A stretch of DNA of 64,000 nucleotides from positions 737,836 to 801,835 of the forward strand of contig JAQWJE010000049.1 in assembly GCA_029248525.1 (NCBI GenBank), read 5' to 3'. Origin of the DNA: Candidatus Binatia bacterium (GTDB taxonomy: Bacteria; Desulfobacterota; Binatia; UBA12015). Positions 26,439 to 35,169 of this stretch are shown here, piece after piece. The position numbers and the translations under genes are program-made. Below the pieces are notes generated by a model that saw nothing but the letters and a program-made list of their open reading frames with translations, was not told the origin of the DNA and did not search any database. Within the stretch, counting starts at the first letter, position 1, and every line of letters begins with the position of its first letter.

Positions 26439-27944
26439 ATGAATGACGAACGCACTCCAATTTTAGTGGGCACCGCCCAATTTGTGGAAAGAAATATCGA
26501 TCCGGCCGAAGCTACCGAGCCCTTGCTGATGCTGGAGAAGATGGCGCGAGGGTCCGCAGAGGATTCCGGTGCTGGCGATGCTCTGCTCGGGAAGCTCGAC
26601 ACCGTCGCCGTTCTCAATGTCGCTGGTTGGGAAGCTCGCAACCCCGCGCAAGTGGTTGCTGACAAGATCGGCGCTCCGGCGACCAAATTCTACACCTCGG
26701 AAATGGGTGGCCAGATCGGCGTCACGGCAGTCAATGTTCTCGCCGAACGGATCGTGAAGGGCGAAAGCCAGGCGGCACTGCTCGCGGGTTGCAATAATAT
26801 GCGGACCCTCATGAAAGCTGGGCCGGCCGGCGTCGAGTTGAACTGGACCACTGGCGGGACGAGTGATCCGGAAATGATCGGGACGCCCAAGAACGGCAGC
26901 TCCGAGCTCGAGGGCAAATACGGCATGATCATGCCGCCGGATGTCTATCCGATTTTCGAAAATGCTCTGCGTGCTTCGCTGGGGCTTTCGTTGGAAGAGC
27001 ATAACCAGCGCATCGGCAAGCTTTTCCAGAAATTCAGCGCTGTGGCTGCGGGTAACCCGCATGCCTGGTTCCCCGTGGAGAGAAGCGTGGAAGAGCTGAT
27101 TACGCCGCAGCCGACCAACCGCATGATCGCCTATCCCTACACGAAATTCCTCAACGCGATTCTGAACACCGACCAAGCTGCCGGGATGATCTTGACGACG
27201 GTGGCCATGGCCCAGCAACTGGGGATCCCCGAAGATCGTTGGGTCTATTGGTTAGGTGGTGCGGAGTCGGAAGAAGAGGCCTGGTATCCGACGGAACGGC
27301 CGGACTTTTCCAATGCCCCGGCCATGGGCGACACCTCCCGCAGCGCCCTGGCCAATGCGGCCGTCGGTGTGGATGAGATTGATCATATCGATTTCTACAG
27401 CTGCTTTCCCGTTGCAGTGGAGCAGGCAGCCAAGCAGCTCGACCTCGATGTGGAGGACCCGCGCGGGTTTACCGTCACGGGTGGTTTGCCTTACGCGGGT
27501 GGTCCGGCGAGTGCCTACACGCTGCACTCACTGGCAAGTATGGCCGATAAATTACGCGACACGGGCGGTGGGAAAGGTCTCGTCACCGGGAATGGTTGGT
27601 ACCTCACCAAACACTCCGCGAGCGTCTGGTCGACCGAAGCCGGCCAGAGCGAGTTGCGTCGCGGCTTGATCGAAGATCTGCCATCCCGAGATCTCGATAC
27701 CAAAGCGCGTCCGTCGACCGACGATGTGAGCGGCCCGGCCACGATCTCGGCCTATACGGTGCAATACGATCGGGACGGTGCCCCGCAGCGTGGTATTCTC
27801 GTTGGCGATACCGCCGCGGGCGAGAGGTTCATTGCAAACGCCTTTGATCCGTCGGTCTTGCAGGGGTTGGTGACCAGCGAAGGCGTCGGTGTTCCGGGCA
27901 CGTTGAGCAAAAAAGACGAGCTGACCATTTTCTCGCCGAGTTGA
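26439..27944 (+). CDS. Thiolase-like protein, TLP1 type
   Basis: The protein has 501 residues. It has the thiolase fold with the N-terminal RTPILVGTAQFVER, the SEMGGQIGVTAVNVLAERI segment, DFYSCFPVAVE and TVTGGLPYAGGPASAYTLHS, plus a C-terminal additional domain (about 415-501) containing TISAYTVQYDRDGAPQRGILVGDT. This architecture matches thiolase-like protein type 1 described in mycobacteria, whose members bind CoA but differ at catalytic positions. Genuine thiolase activity is therefore uncertain. AGAGGAG precedes the ATG. The 204 bases between the selenoprotein stop and this start hold no other gene. Confidence 0.87.
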   Translation: MNDERTPILVGTAQFVERNIDPAEATEPLLMLEKMARGSAEDSGAGDALLGKLDTVAVLNVAGWEARNPAQVVADKIGAPATKFYTSEMGGQIGVTAVNVLAERIVKGESQAALLAGCNNMRTLMKAGPAGVELNWTTGGTSDPEMIGTPKNGSSELEGKYGMIMPPDVYPIFENALRASLGLSLEEHNQRIGKLFQKFSAVAAGNPHAWFPVERSVEELITPQPTNRMIAYPYTKFLNAILNTDQAAGMILTTVAMAQQLGIPEDRWVYWLGGAESEEEAWYPTERPDFSNAPAMGDTSRSALANAAVGVDEIDHIDFYSCFPVAVEQAAKQLDLDVEDPRGFTVTGGLPYAGGPASAYTLHSLASMADKLRDTGGGKGLVTGNGWYLTKHSASVWSTEAGQSELRRGLIEDLPSRDLDTKARPSTDDVSGPATISAYTVQYDRDGAPQRGILVGDTAAGERFIANAFDPSVLQGLVTSEGVGVPGTLSKKDELTIFSPS

Positions 27945-27952
27945 TCCCGAAG

Positions 27953-27982
27953 ACCGGAGCTCGTGGATCGAGCTCCGGTTTT
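27953..27982 (+). terminator. Rho-independent terminator of the TLP1 gene
   Basis: An 11-bp perfect stem, ACCGGAGCTCG (27953-27963) with CGAGCTCCGGT (27969-27979), has a 5-base loop and is followed by TTTTC. Confidence 0.88.
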
Positions 27983-28014
27983 CTCGATCGGGCGCTACAG
28001 GGTAGGCACATAGC

Positions 28015-28536
28015 ATGGCCGCGCTCGACCCTTTTGGTCTCGTTACGATGGAGAGCCCGCTCGGGCTGCTTTCGCTGGCGTCCACGCCTCGCGGCCTCTC
28101 CCGAGTGGCCTTGTCTCCGTCGAGCCCGGACCAGGTTACGGGTAGGGATCGAGCGCCTCATGGGTCGCTTTTGGCGGAAGCGACAGGGCAGCTGGGCGAG
28201 TATTTTGCCGGTCATCGGCGAGAATTTGATCTCCCGCTGGATCTTCAGGGAACTCCCTTCCAGAGAGATGTCTGGCAGGCCTTGGCCGAGATCCCCTTTG
28301 GCCAGTGTACGTTTTACGGCGCCATTGCCGCAGCTCTCGGTCGCCCGGGTGCGGTCCGGGCCGTGGGGGGCGCCGCGCATCGGAACCCGCTTCTCTTCAT
28401 TATCCCCTGCCACCGGTTGATCGGGAAAAACGGAGATCTCACGGGCTTTGCCGTCGGTCTTGAGCGGAAGCGTTGGTTGCTCTCTCACGAGGAGGCATTG
28501 CTCTCGGCGTCTTCCCTTGGCATCACCGAAGCGTGA
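28015..28536 (+). CDS. ogt: Methylated-DNA-protein-cysteine methyltransferase
   Basis: This 173-residue suicide repair protein removes O6-alkyl groups from guanine. The acceptor is Cys132 in IIPCHRLIG. The helix-turn-helix region shows TPFQRDVWQALAEIPFGQ and the Arg-finger helix GRPGAVRAVGGAAHRNP. It begins at ATG 28015 and its stop overlaps the GTG start of the carboxylase gene (GTGA), so the two are probably translationally coupled. Distinguishing ogt from ada C-terminal paralogues is not possible beyond its single-domain length. Confidence 0.93.
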   Translation: MAALDPFGLVTMESPLGLLSLASTPRGLSRVALSPSSPDQVTGRDRAPHGSLLAEATGQLGEYFAGHRREFDLPLDLQGTPFQRDVWQALAEIPFGQCTFYGAIAAALGRPGAVRAVGGAAHRNPLLFIIPCHRLIGKNGDLTGFAVGLERKRWLLSHEEALLSASSLGITEA

Positions 28537-31500
28537 GTCGAAATCGAATCCTGATAGCCAATCGCGGAGAAATCGCCCTGCGGATTCTCCGTGCCTCCGA
28601 AGAATTAGGTTGGGAGCCCGTCGTCGTCTACACCGAGGACGAGAGCGAATCGCTGCCCGTGGCGCGAGCCGCTCAAGCCGTTGCTCTGCCGGGGACGGGG
28701 CCTGCCCCCTATCTCGACGCGACGATGCTGGCGAAAGTGGCCGCGGATCAGGAGTGTGCCTTCTTTCATCCGGGATACGGGTTCCTGAGCGAAAGTGCCG
28801 ACCTCGCTCGCGCATGCGCCGATGCGGGGGTCAATTTTGTGGGACCGACGCCGGCGACATTGGAGACTTTCGGGGACAAGGCCGCTGCGCGGGCCTTGGC
28901 CCTGAAAACCGGCTTGCCTTGCCTCGAAGGCACATCGGCTGCGACGACGTTGGCCGAAGCCGAGGATTTTCTGGCCGGCCTCGGGTCCGGGGGAGCGGTT
29001 CTGATCAAGGCCATGTCCGGTGGCGGAGGGCGCGGCATGCGTGTGGTCCGTTCCCCGGCCGAGTTGCCCAAAGCCTGGAAACGGTGCGCTTCGGAGGCAC
29101 GACGAGCCTTTGGTGTGGAGGACCTCTACGTCGAGCGCTTTCTCGCGCCGGCCCGTCATATCGAGATTCAGGTAGCCGCCGACCGTCATGGGGAACTGAT
29201 CGCTCTGGGCGAAAGAGAATGTTCGATCCAGCGAAATCATCAGAAGTTGGTGGAAGTCGCGCCGAGTCCGACCCTGTCGCCCAAGCTGCGGGAGGAGTTG
29301 TCTGAGTCGGCGCTGGATTTGGCGCGGGCGGCGGGGCTTTCCAATCTGGCAACGGTCGAATTTCTGGTGGCCGAAGGAGAGAAGGCGTTCTTTTTCATCG
29401 AGGCCAATGCCCGGTTGCAGGTCGAGCATACCGTTACCGAAGAGGTCTTTGGTGTCGATCTGGTGCGTGCGCAATTGGCGATCGCCGCCGGGAGTTCCCT
29501 GGCGGAGCTCGGGCTCCCAGCTGCTGCGGCCGCAGGATCGCGCGGACATGCGATTCAATTCCGTGTGAACATGGAGCGCTTGTCCGAAACAGGTCAGGCG
29601 CTGCCCTCGCCGGCACAGATCATTTCGTATGAACCTCCAAGCGGCCCCGGCATCCGCGTGGATGCAGCCGCCTACGCGGGATGGACGCCGAGTGCATCCT
29701 TCGATTCCCTGCTCGCAAAACTCGTCGTGGTCGCGCCAGGGCCCTACGCGAATGTGGTTCGCCGCGCACAGCGGGCTCTGTCGGAATTTCGAGTCGAGGG
29801 TCCCGATACCAGTTTGCCGTTTTTGCGAGCGTTGGCCGAGCGGCCCGAGTTTGTGGCGAATCAGATCCATACACGCTTTCTCGAAGAAAAAGCGTCCGAG
29901 TTGCTGGCGGCGATTCCGACGAATCGATCTTCCATCGTGTCGGCGGACTCGAATGTCTCGATGGCGGGCGAGGCGGGGACGGCCCTTGCCTCCGAGGACC
30001 CACTTGCGGTTCTCGAGCATGGCCGGCAGTCCACGCCGTCGCAGGAATCGAGCGATCAAATCTCGGATCAAGCCGCCGGTGAAGTTCTGGCGGCACCATT
30101 GCAGGGCACGATATTGCAGGTGGATGTGGCGCCCGGCGACACGGTGGCAGCGGGTGCGCGGCTTTTTGTGATGGAGGCCATGAAGATGGAGCATGAGATT
30201 CTCGCGCCACGCAGTGGTGCTGTGCGCGAGGTTGATGTTTCGGTCGGGGATGCCGTTCTCGAAGGTCGTCGGTTGGCACGTCTGATTCCCGGCGATATCG
30301 CGGCGGAGGAAGTCGCGATTGCCGTCGATATCGACCCAGAGAAAATTCGCCCCGATTTGGCCGAGGTGAGGGAAAGGCACTCTCGGGGGTTGGATAGCGC
30401 GCGACCGGAGAAGGTGGCGAAGCGTCACCAGCGGGGGCAACGAACCGCTCGCGAGAATCTCGCGGATCTATGCGATCCGAACAGCTTTCTCGAATACGGA
30501 GCTTTGGCGATCGCCGCCCAGCGCGCGCGTCGATCCGTCGAGGACCTGATGACGAATACGCCGGCGGACGGATTGGTTTGCGGCGTGGGCTCGGTCAACG
30601 GCGAGGTGTTCGCCGAGGAGCGAGCACGGTGTGCGGTTCTTTCCTACGATTATATGGTGTTGGCGGGGACGCAGGGCCTCTACAACCACCGCAAGAAGGA
30701 CCGCATCTTTGAAGTCGCGGCCGAAGCGAATCTTCCGGTCGTATTCTTTACCGAAGGGGGCGGGGGTCGCCCGGGCGATACGGATGGAACGGGTATTACC
30801 GGACTCGATTGTCTCGCCTTTCAGGCCTTTGCCGCTCTGAGCGGTCAAGTCCCTCTGGTCGGTCTGACCACCGGGCGATGCTTTGCCGGGAATGCTGCGC
30901 TCCTCGGTTGCTGTGATGTGACCATCGCCACCAAGGCCTCGAATATCGGTATGGGCGGCCCGGCCATGATCGAAGGGGGTGGGCTGGGCGTCTTCCGCCC
31001 CGAAGAAGTTGGCCCGGCCTCGGTCCAGAGTCGCAATGGAGTGATCGATATTCTGGTCGAGGATGAAGCCGAAGCCGTCGCGGCCGCAAAGAAATACCTC
31101 GGCTATTTCCAGGGAAGTCTCGACGAATGGAGCAGCCCCGACCAACGACGGCTGCGTCATCTGATCCCGGAAAATCGCTTGCGGATCTATGATGTGCGCG
31201 AGGTGATCGACGGGATTGCCGACACCGATTCCGTGCTGGAATTGCGCCGGGAGTTTGGCCCCGGCATGGTGACGGCTTTTGCGCGGGTCGAAGGCCGACC
31301 GCTGGGGATCGTGGCAAACAATCCAGTCCACTTGGCAGGCGCGATTGATGCGGACGGCGCCGACAAGGCGGCCCGATTCCTGCAGTTATGCGACGCATTT
31401 GATCTGCCGGTTTTGATGCTTTGTGACACCCCGGGAATCATGGTCGGGCCGGCGGCCGAGGAAAAGGCTTTGGTACGACACGCCTCCCGGCTTTTCGTGA

Positions 31501-31901
31501 CGGGTGCGAGTTTGCAGGTCCCCCTTTTTACCGTGGTTTTGCGTAAAGGGTACGGCTTGGGCGCACAGGCGATGGCGGGAGGCAGTTTCCGGGCCTCGCT
31601 GTTCACGGTGGCCTGGCCTACCGGCGAATTCGGTGGCATGGGCCTCGAGGGTGCCGTCAAACTGGGCTTTCGGAAGGAGCTCGAAGCGATCGAGGACCCT
31701 GCCGAGCGCAAGCGGGTCTTCGAGGAGCGCGTCGCGAGGATGTATGAGTTCGGCAAGGCGACAAGCGTTGCCACAGCGCTTGAGATTGATGGTGTGATCG
31801 ATCCGGCCGAGACGCGCCACTGGCTGTGTCGGGGTTTGGCTACCTGGCAGCCCCCGCGCCGGCGTGAAGGGAAAAAGAGACCCTTTGTCGACACCTGGTA
31901 G
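28533..31901 (+). CDS. Single-chain acyl-CoA carboxylase
   Basis: This 1122-residue biotin enzyme carries every carboxylation domain in one chain. The biotin carboxylase is at about 1-440 (RILIANRGEIALRILRA, MSGGGGRGMRVV, ANARLQVEHTVTEE). The biotin domain is at about 515-590 with the biotinylated Lys551 in MEAMKMEHEI. The carboxyltransferase is at about 610-1110 (GGGGRPGDTDGTG, ARLFVTGASLQVPLFTVVLRKGYGLGAQAM). The same order occurs in the single-chain long-chain acyl-CoA carboxylase of Mycobacterium avium paratuberculosis. The GTG at 28533 overlaps the ogt stop. Acyl chain preference cannot be read from the sequence. Confidence 0.9.
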   Translation: MSRNRILIANRGEIALRILRASEELGWEPVVVYTEDESESLPVARAAQAVALPGTGPAPYLDATMLAKVAADQECAFFHPGYGFLSESADLARACADAGVNFVGPTPATLETFGDKAAARALALKTGLPCLEGTSAATTLAEAEDFLAGLGSGGAVLIKAMSGGGGRGMRVVRSPAELPKAWKRCASEARRAFGVEDLYVERFLAPARHIEIQVAADRHGELIALGERECSIQRNHQKLVEVAPSPTLSPKLREELSESALDLARAAGLSNLATVEFLVAEGEKAFFFIEANARLQVEHTVTEEVFGVDLVRAQLAIAAGSSLAELGLPAAAAAGSRGHAIQFRVNMERLSETGQALPSPAQIISYEPPSGPGIRVDAAAYAGWTPSASFDSLLAKLVVVAPGPYANVVRRAQRALSEFRVEGPDTSLPFLRALAERPEFVANQIHTRFLEEKASELLAAIPTNRSSIVSADSNVSMAGEAGTALASEDPLAVLEHGRQSTPSQESSDQISDQAAGEVLAAPLQGTILQVDVAPGDTVAAGARLFVMEAMKMEHEILAPRSGAVREVDVSVGDAVLEGRRLARLIPGDIAAEEVAIAVDIDPEKIRPDLAEVRERHSRGLDSARPEKVAKRHQRGQRTARENLADLCDPNSFLEYGALAIAAQRARRSVEDLMTNTPADGLVCGVGSVNGEVFAEERARCAVLSYDYMVLAGTQGLYNHRKKDRIFEVAAEANLPVVFFTEGGGGRPGDTDGTGITGLDCLAFQAFAALSGQVPLVGLTTGRCFAGNAALLGCCDVTIATKASNIGMGGPAMIEGGGLGVFRPEEVGPASVQSRNGVIDILVEDEAEAVAAAKKYLGYFQGSLDEWSSPDQRRLRHLIPENRLRIYDVREVIDGIADTDSVLELRREFGPGMVTAFARVEGRPLGIVANNPVHLAGAIDADGADKAARFLQLCDAFDLPVLMLCDTPGIMVGPAAEEKALVRHASRLFVTGASLQVPLFTVVLRKGYGLGAQAMAGGSFRASLFTVAWPTGEFGGMGLEGAVKLGFRKELEAIEDPAERKRVFEERVARMYEFGKATSVATALEIDGVIDPAETRHWLCRGLATWQPPRRREGKKRPFVDTW

Positions 31902-31919
31902 GTCTCTCCTGTCGGGGTT

Positions 31920-32696
31920 TTACCAATCCAGAGGATCGGGCAGGAAGGTTTCTGCGAGGTCCCGGAAGTGCGAGGCCAGCGCCTGGAAGTCGGGAGGCTG
32001 ATGGTTCTTGGAGTATAGATCATGCTTCTGGAAGCGACCGAGCCATGGCAGCAGCGATTCGTCCTCCTGATTGAGCATCCATCGGTAGGCGTTCTCCTGA
32101 TGGAGCGGATAAAAAGAGTGGAAACGGATGACGAAGGCCGCCTCGGCGGGAAGACGCCCCTTGGTCACTTGATAGAGGTATTCGTCGTGCCCCCAGGCCA
32201 TGGTGACTGCGTCCAGTCCGCAACCCTTTTCGTAGATTCCGGTTTCGGATGCATAGGCCGGCCGGCTTCTGTCCGGGTTCTCGGCAAAGAGTTCCGGGAA
32301 AACGATCGTGTCGGAGAACGCACAGCCGAGCGGAAAGGTATCGCCGACCACGGCCCATTGTTCTTCTCCGAAAATGCACAGCATCTTGCCCGCGTCGTGA
32401 ATCAGGCCGACGAGTTGTAACCACGGGGGTGCTCCGGCGACGCGGAGAGAATCGGCAGTCTGGAGCGCATGCTGCAGTTGCGAGAGCTCGGTATCGGGGT
32501 CGCTTTCATCGATCACCCGATCCAATTCCAGCAGCGCCTCCCAGATCGTCATGCGGGCGCGGTCGAGCTTGCCGAAGGTCGCTGATTTTTCTCGGGCAAG
32601 CGCGAGCGTTTGCCGGGTGTGATTTTTCCGGTAGGTCTCGCGCACCTCATCTCGAGTTTCGGGATCGTAGGTGCGCAGGTGGAGGTCCTCGGACAT
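31920..32696 (-). CDS. Myo-inositol oxygenase (MIOX)
   Basis: This 258-residue di-iron oxygenase matches the MIOX family, which converts myo-inositol to D-glucuronate with O2. All metal ligands are present: His76 in LQHALQTA, His100 and Asp101 in LIHDAGK, His170 in AWGHDEYL, His193 in FHSFYPLH and Asp226 in KHDLYSK. Lys104 is the substrate-binding Lys. The enzyme is mainly eukaryotic and sporadic in bacteria. ATG 32696 is used; a TTG at 32732 would add 12 residues. No inositol uptake or uronate catabolism genes are adjacent. Confidence 0.93.
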   Translation of the reverse strand: MSEDLHLRTYDPETRDEVRETYRKNHTRQTLALAREKSATFGKLDRARMTIWEALLELDRVIDESDPDTELSQLQHALQTADSLRVAGAPPWLQLVGLIHDAGKMLCIFGEEQWAVVGDTFPLGCAFSDTIVFPELFAENPDRSRPAYASETGIYEKGCGLDAVTMAWGHDEYLYQVTKGRLPAEAAFVIRFHSFYPLHQENAYRWMLNQEDESLLPWLGRFQKHDLYSKNHQPPDFQALASHFRDLAETFLPDPLDW

Positions 32697-32826
32697 ATTC
32701 TCAGAATTGGCTGGTGCAACGCCCTGGGTCAAGTCTCTCGCTCAGGTGAGTTCGAGTCACCGGACGCCTTCGGCTGGCGTAAAGTTTTGGATTTCACCGC
32801 GATGGCCAATGCGGTAACAAACTCAC

Positions 32827-33303
32827 ATGGGTGCAACCGGCAGCGAAGATTCCCTGCGCGTTCTTCTCGCTTTTTACGAAGAGAATGCCCGGCAGGCTCG
32901 TTATCATGGAATGCAGCGCCAAGCGGTGACGGCTACTGTCTTCCTCGGAGCCGCGCTGGTGCTGGCGGTGGCGGGGAACGCAGGCGTTTCGAGCCTTTTG
33001 GCCGGGGTTTTATTGGGCGCCGCGGGTGTTTACGGGTTCCTCGCCTGCCTTCACCATCACGAGCGAGCCCGGTTGCATGTCGAGCGACTCCACGCCGTCC
33101 GGCAGGCGCTTTGGCAGGAATTCCCCGGAGGGGTGGGGGATCTCTATGGCCAGGCGAATGCCAAGCACCGCAGCCGTTTCCCTGTTTTCAGCGAAAAAAC
33201 GGCACGGATCCATTATAGTTGGCAGCTGGTCTCGGTGGTGGTGTTTTTCCTCGGGCTATTTTTCTTGTCCCGCGGCCTTCTTGATGGCTGGTCCCGAATT
33301 TGA
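32827..33303 (+). CDS. Hypothetical membrane protein, three helices
   Basis: The protein has 158 residues with predicted membrane helices at about 34-50, 55-75 and 130-150. A soluble, His/Arg-rich middle (HHHERARLHVERLHAVRQAL) separates the second and third helices. No family is recognised. The ribosome site is weak. It is divergent from the inositol oxygenase gene and precedes the copper monooxygenase lipoprotein on the same strand. Confidence 0.65.
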   Translation: MGATGSEDSLRVLLAFYEENARQARYHGMQRQAVTATVFLGAALVLAVAGNAGVSSLLAGVLLGAAGVYGFLACLHHHERARLHVERLHAVRQALWQEFPGGVGDLYGQANAKHRSRFPVFSEKTARIHYSWQLVSVVVFFLGLFFLSRGLLDGWSRI

Positions 33304-33385
33304 ATTGACTGCGTAATCCGGACGGTTGTATCGTCGGCCCCGGACGCCGGGGAAACTCCCTCGTTATGTCCGGGGGGATTTGGAC

Positions 33386-35143
33386 ATGAGGCGCAGACTT
33401 TTCGCGAAGGTCGCTGCAATTTTGGTGATGGTGCTTGGGGTGTCCTGCGGGAGCAGCGAGACCGATATCCATTCGGAGGTGCCGGAGGTTCCGGCTGTAC
33501 CCGAGCCTTTGCCCGCACCCGAGCCTGAGCCCGAGCCCGAAAGCCCGGCTTGTGAAGCGGAGTTCGAGAGCACCTTTGCCGCAATCCAGACGACGATTTT
33601 TGAAAATCAGGGTTGCAATCAGGGCGCGTGTCACGGGGCCAGTGCGGCGGGAGATCTGCGGCTCACAGCCGACGTCTCCTACGAGCAACTCCTCGCACCT
33701 TCCCTCGGAAGCGCTCTGGCGCGGGTTGAGCCGCTGAAGGTCAACGAGAGCTACCTTTTCCGCAAATTATCGGCCGCGACGGCGCCCGAACTGCTTACCG
33801 GTACGATTGCCGGCGCCCCGATGCCGATCGCGTCTCCGCCGATTCCCGGCGACCATCTCGAAGCTTTGCGGCTCTGGATCGAGATCGGTGCGCCCGAGAC
33901 AGGGATCGTGGGTGATGAGTTTGGTGGCACCCGTATTGCGGATCTGTTGGGTACCTGCCTCCCGCCACCGAGCCCGGTCGTCCTCGAACCCTTGCCGCCG
34001 CCGGACCCGACCGAAGGAGTGCAGATGGTGCTGCCGGTCCAGTCGATCGCAGCCGGACAGGAGGTCGAGGTCTGTTTTGCGGAATATTACGACTTTCGTG
34101 ACCAGATCCCGGCAGAGTATCAGACCGAGGACGGCAACTTCTTTTACGTGAACGGAGAGGAATATCTCTCCGAGGCGAACACGCACCATCTCACGCTCAG
34201 TTTCTCCGGATTTCGTGGAGATCGGGTGGATGCTCCGGAGTTTGGCACCTGGCGCTGCGCCGGAGGTGCGCGGCATCAGGAGGTCTGTGATCCTCTGACG
34301 CCGAAGGACTGCGGCGAGGGGCAATGTCATAGCGAGATTGGCGATAACGTCGCCTGCATCGGTTACGGTCCTTCCGGCGGCGGGGATGGTGCGACCCCGG
34401 GTTCACGGCTGCAGGTCGGGAATGGCCGGGAAGGTTATTTTGCGAAAGTACCCTCGCACGGGATTTTTTTATGGAACTCCCACTTCTTCAATCTTTCCAG
34501 CCAACCGTTGGACCATCATAGCTGGCACAATCTAAGCTTTACGGGAGACCTTCGTTTCGAGGAGATCGGCTTCCAGGATACGAGCGCGATTTGGGTCGCT
34601 GCGGGTACCGAGCCGTTTACCAAAAAAGAATATTGTCGCGAATACGTTCTGCCGCGTGGAACCCGGCTTCTGTCGCTCTTTTCTCATACGCATAAGCGCG
34701 GTGAGAGGTTCACGATGCATTTGAAGGGCACGGGCGAGCAGGTCTATGACAATCCTTTCTGGGATGATCCGGTCATCGAGGAATTTGATCCGGCCAGACT
34801 CTTCGATTCGGAGGACCCCGCAGACCGTACGCTGGTCTATTGTGCTCTTTACAACAATGGCGTGCGACGAGATGGTACGCCGGATGTCGACATGGTGAAG
34901 CGATATTCGCGACGCCCACCTCGCTCCGATTGCGTGCCGACCCATTGTGCCGAAGGTCAGGTGGGGCTGCCTTGCGACGGTGTCGAGGATCATGCGACCT
35001 GTGACTCCAGTCCCGGTAGCGATGACGGTTTCTGCGATGCGTGTCCGATCTCGGCAGGTTTGACCAGCGATGATGAGATGTTCGTCGCTCTGGGAACCAT
35101 GGTGCTCGAGCGGAGAGAGGACTTGCGCCGGGACTTGCCCTGA
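33386..35143 (+). CDS. Cytochrome-like / PHM-type copper monooxygenase lipoprotein
   Basis: This 585-residue exported protein has a lipobox with Cys21 (VLGVSC) and a Pro/Glu-rich spacer. Residues about 70-180 resemble the haem-binding-like domain of planctomycete cytochromes, with Cys77, Cys82 and His83 (C-x4-CH). From about 225 it resembles peptidylglycine alpha-hydroxylating / dopamine beta-monooxygenases. His267-His268 in NTHHLTL correspond to the CuA His pair, His434 and His436 in FSHTHKRG and Met565 in SDDEM to the CuB ligands. The last is a characteristic spacing. The combination suggests a periplasmic copper hydroxylase with its own electron-transfer domain; the substrate is unknown. 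Confidence 0.8.
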   Translation: MRRRLFAKVAAILVMVLGVSCGSSETDIHSEVPEVPAVPEPLPAPEPEPEPESPACEAEFESTFAAIQTTIFENQGCNQGACHGASAAGDLRLTADVSYEQLLAPSLGSALARVEPLKVNESYLFRKLSAATAPELLTGTIAGAPMPIASPPIPGDHLEALRLWIEIGAPETGIVGDEFGGTRIADLLGTCLPPPSPVVLEPLPPPDPTEGVQMVLPVQSIAAGQEVEVCFAEYYDFRDQIPAEYQTEDGNFFYVNGEEYLSEANTHHLTLSFSGFRGDRVDAPEFGTWRCAGGARHQEVCDPLTPKDCGEGQCHSEIGDNVACIGYGPSGGGDGATPGSRLQVGNGREGYFAKVPSHGIFLWNSHFFNLSSQPLDHHSWHNLSFTGDLRFEEIGFQDTSAIWVAAGTEPFTKKEYCREYVLPRGTRLLSLFSHTHKRGERFTMHLKGTGEQVYDNPFWDDPVIEEFDPARLFDSEDPADRTLVYCALYNNGVRRDGTPDVDMVKRYSRRPPRSDCVPTHCAEGQVGLPCDGVEDHATCDSSPGSDDGFCDACPISAGLTSDDEMFVALGTMVLERREDLRRDLP

Positions 35144-35169
35144 GGGGCCGCTTGGCGGAGAAGGTTTCT

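Noticed and set aside
28605-30440. 611-residue open frame on the minus strand inside the carboxylase gene
   Set aside because: It is antisense to an unmistakable biotin carboxylase, has no recognisable domain, and its Arg/Gln-rich composition is typical of shadow frames in GC-rich DNA.
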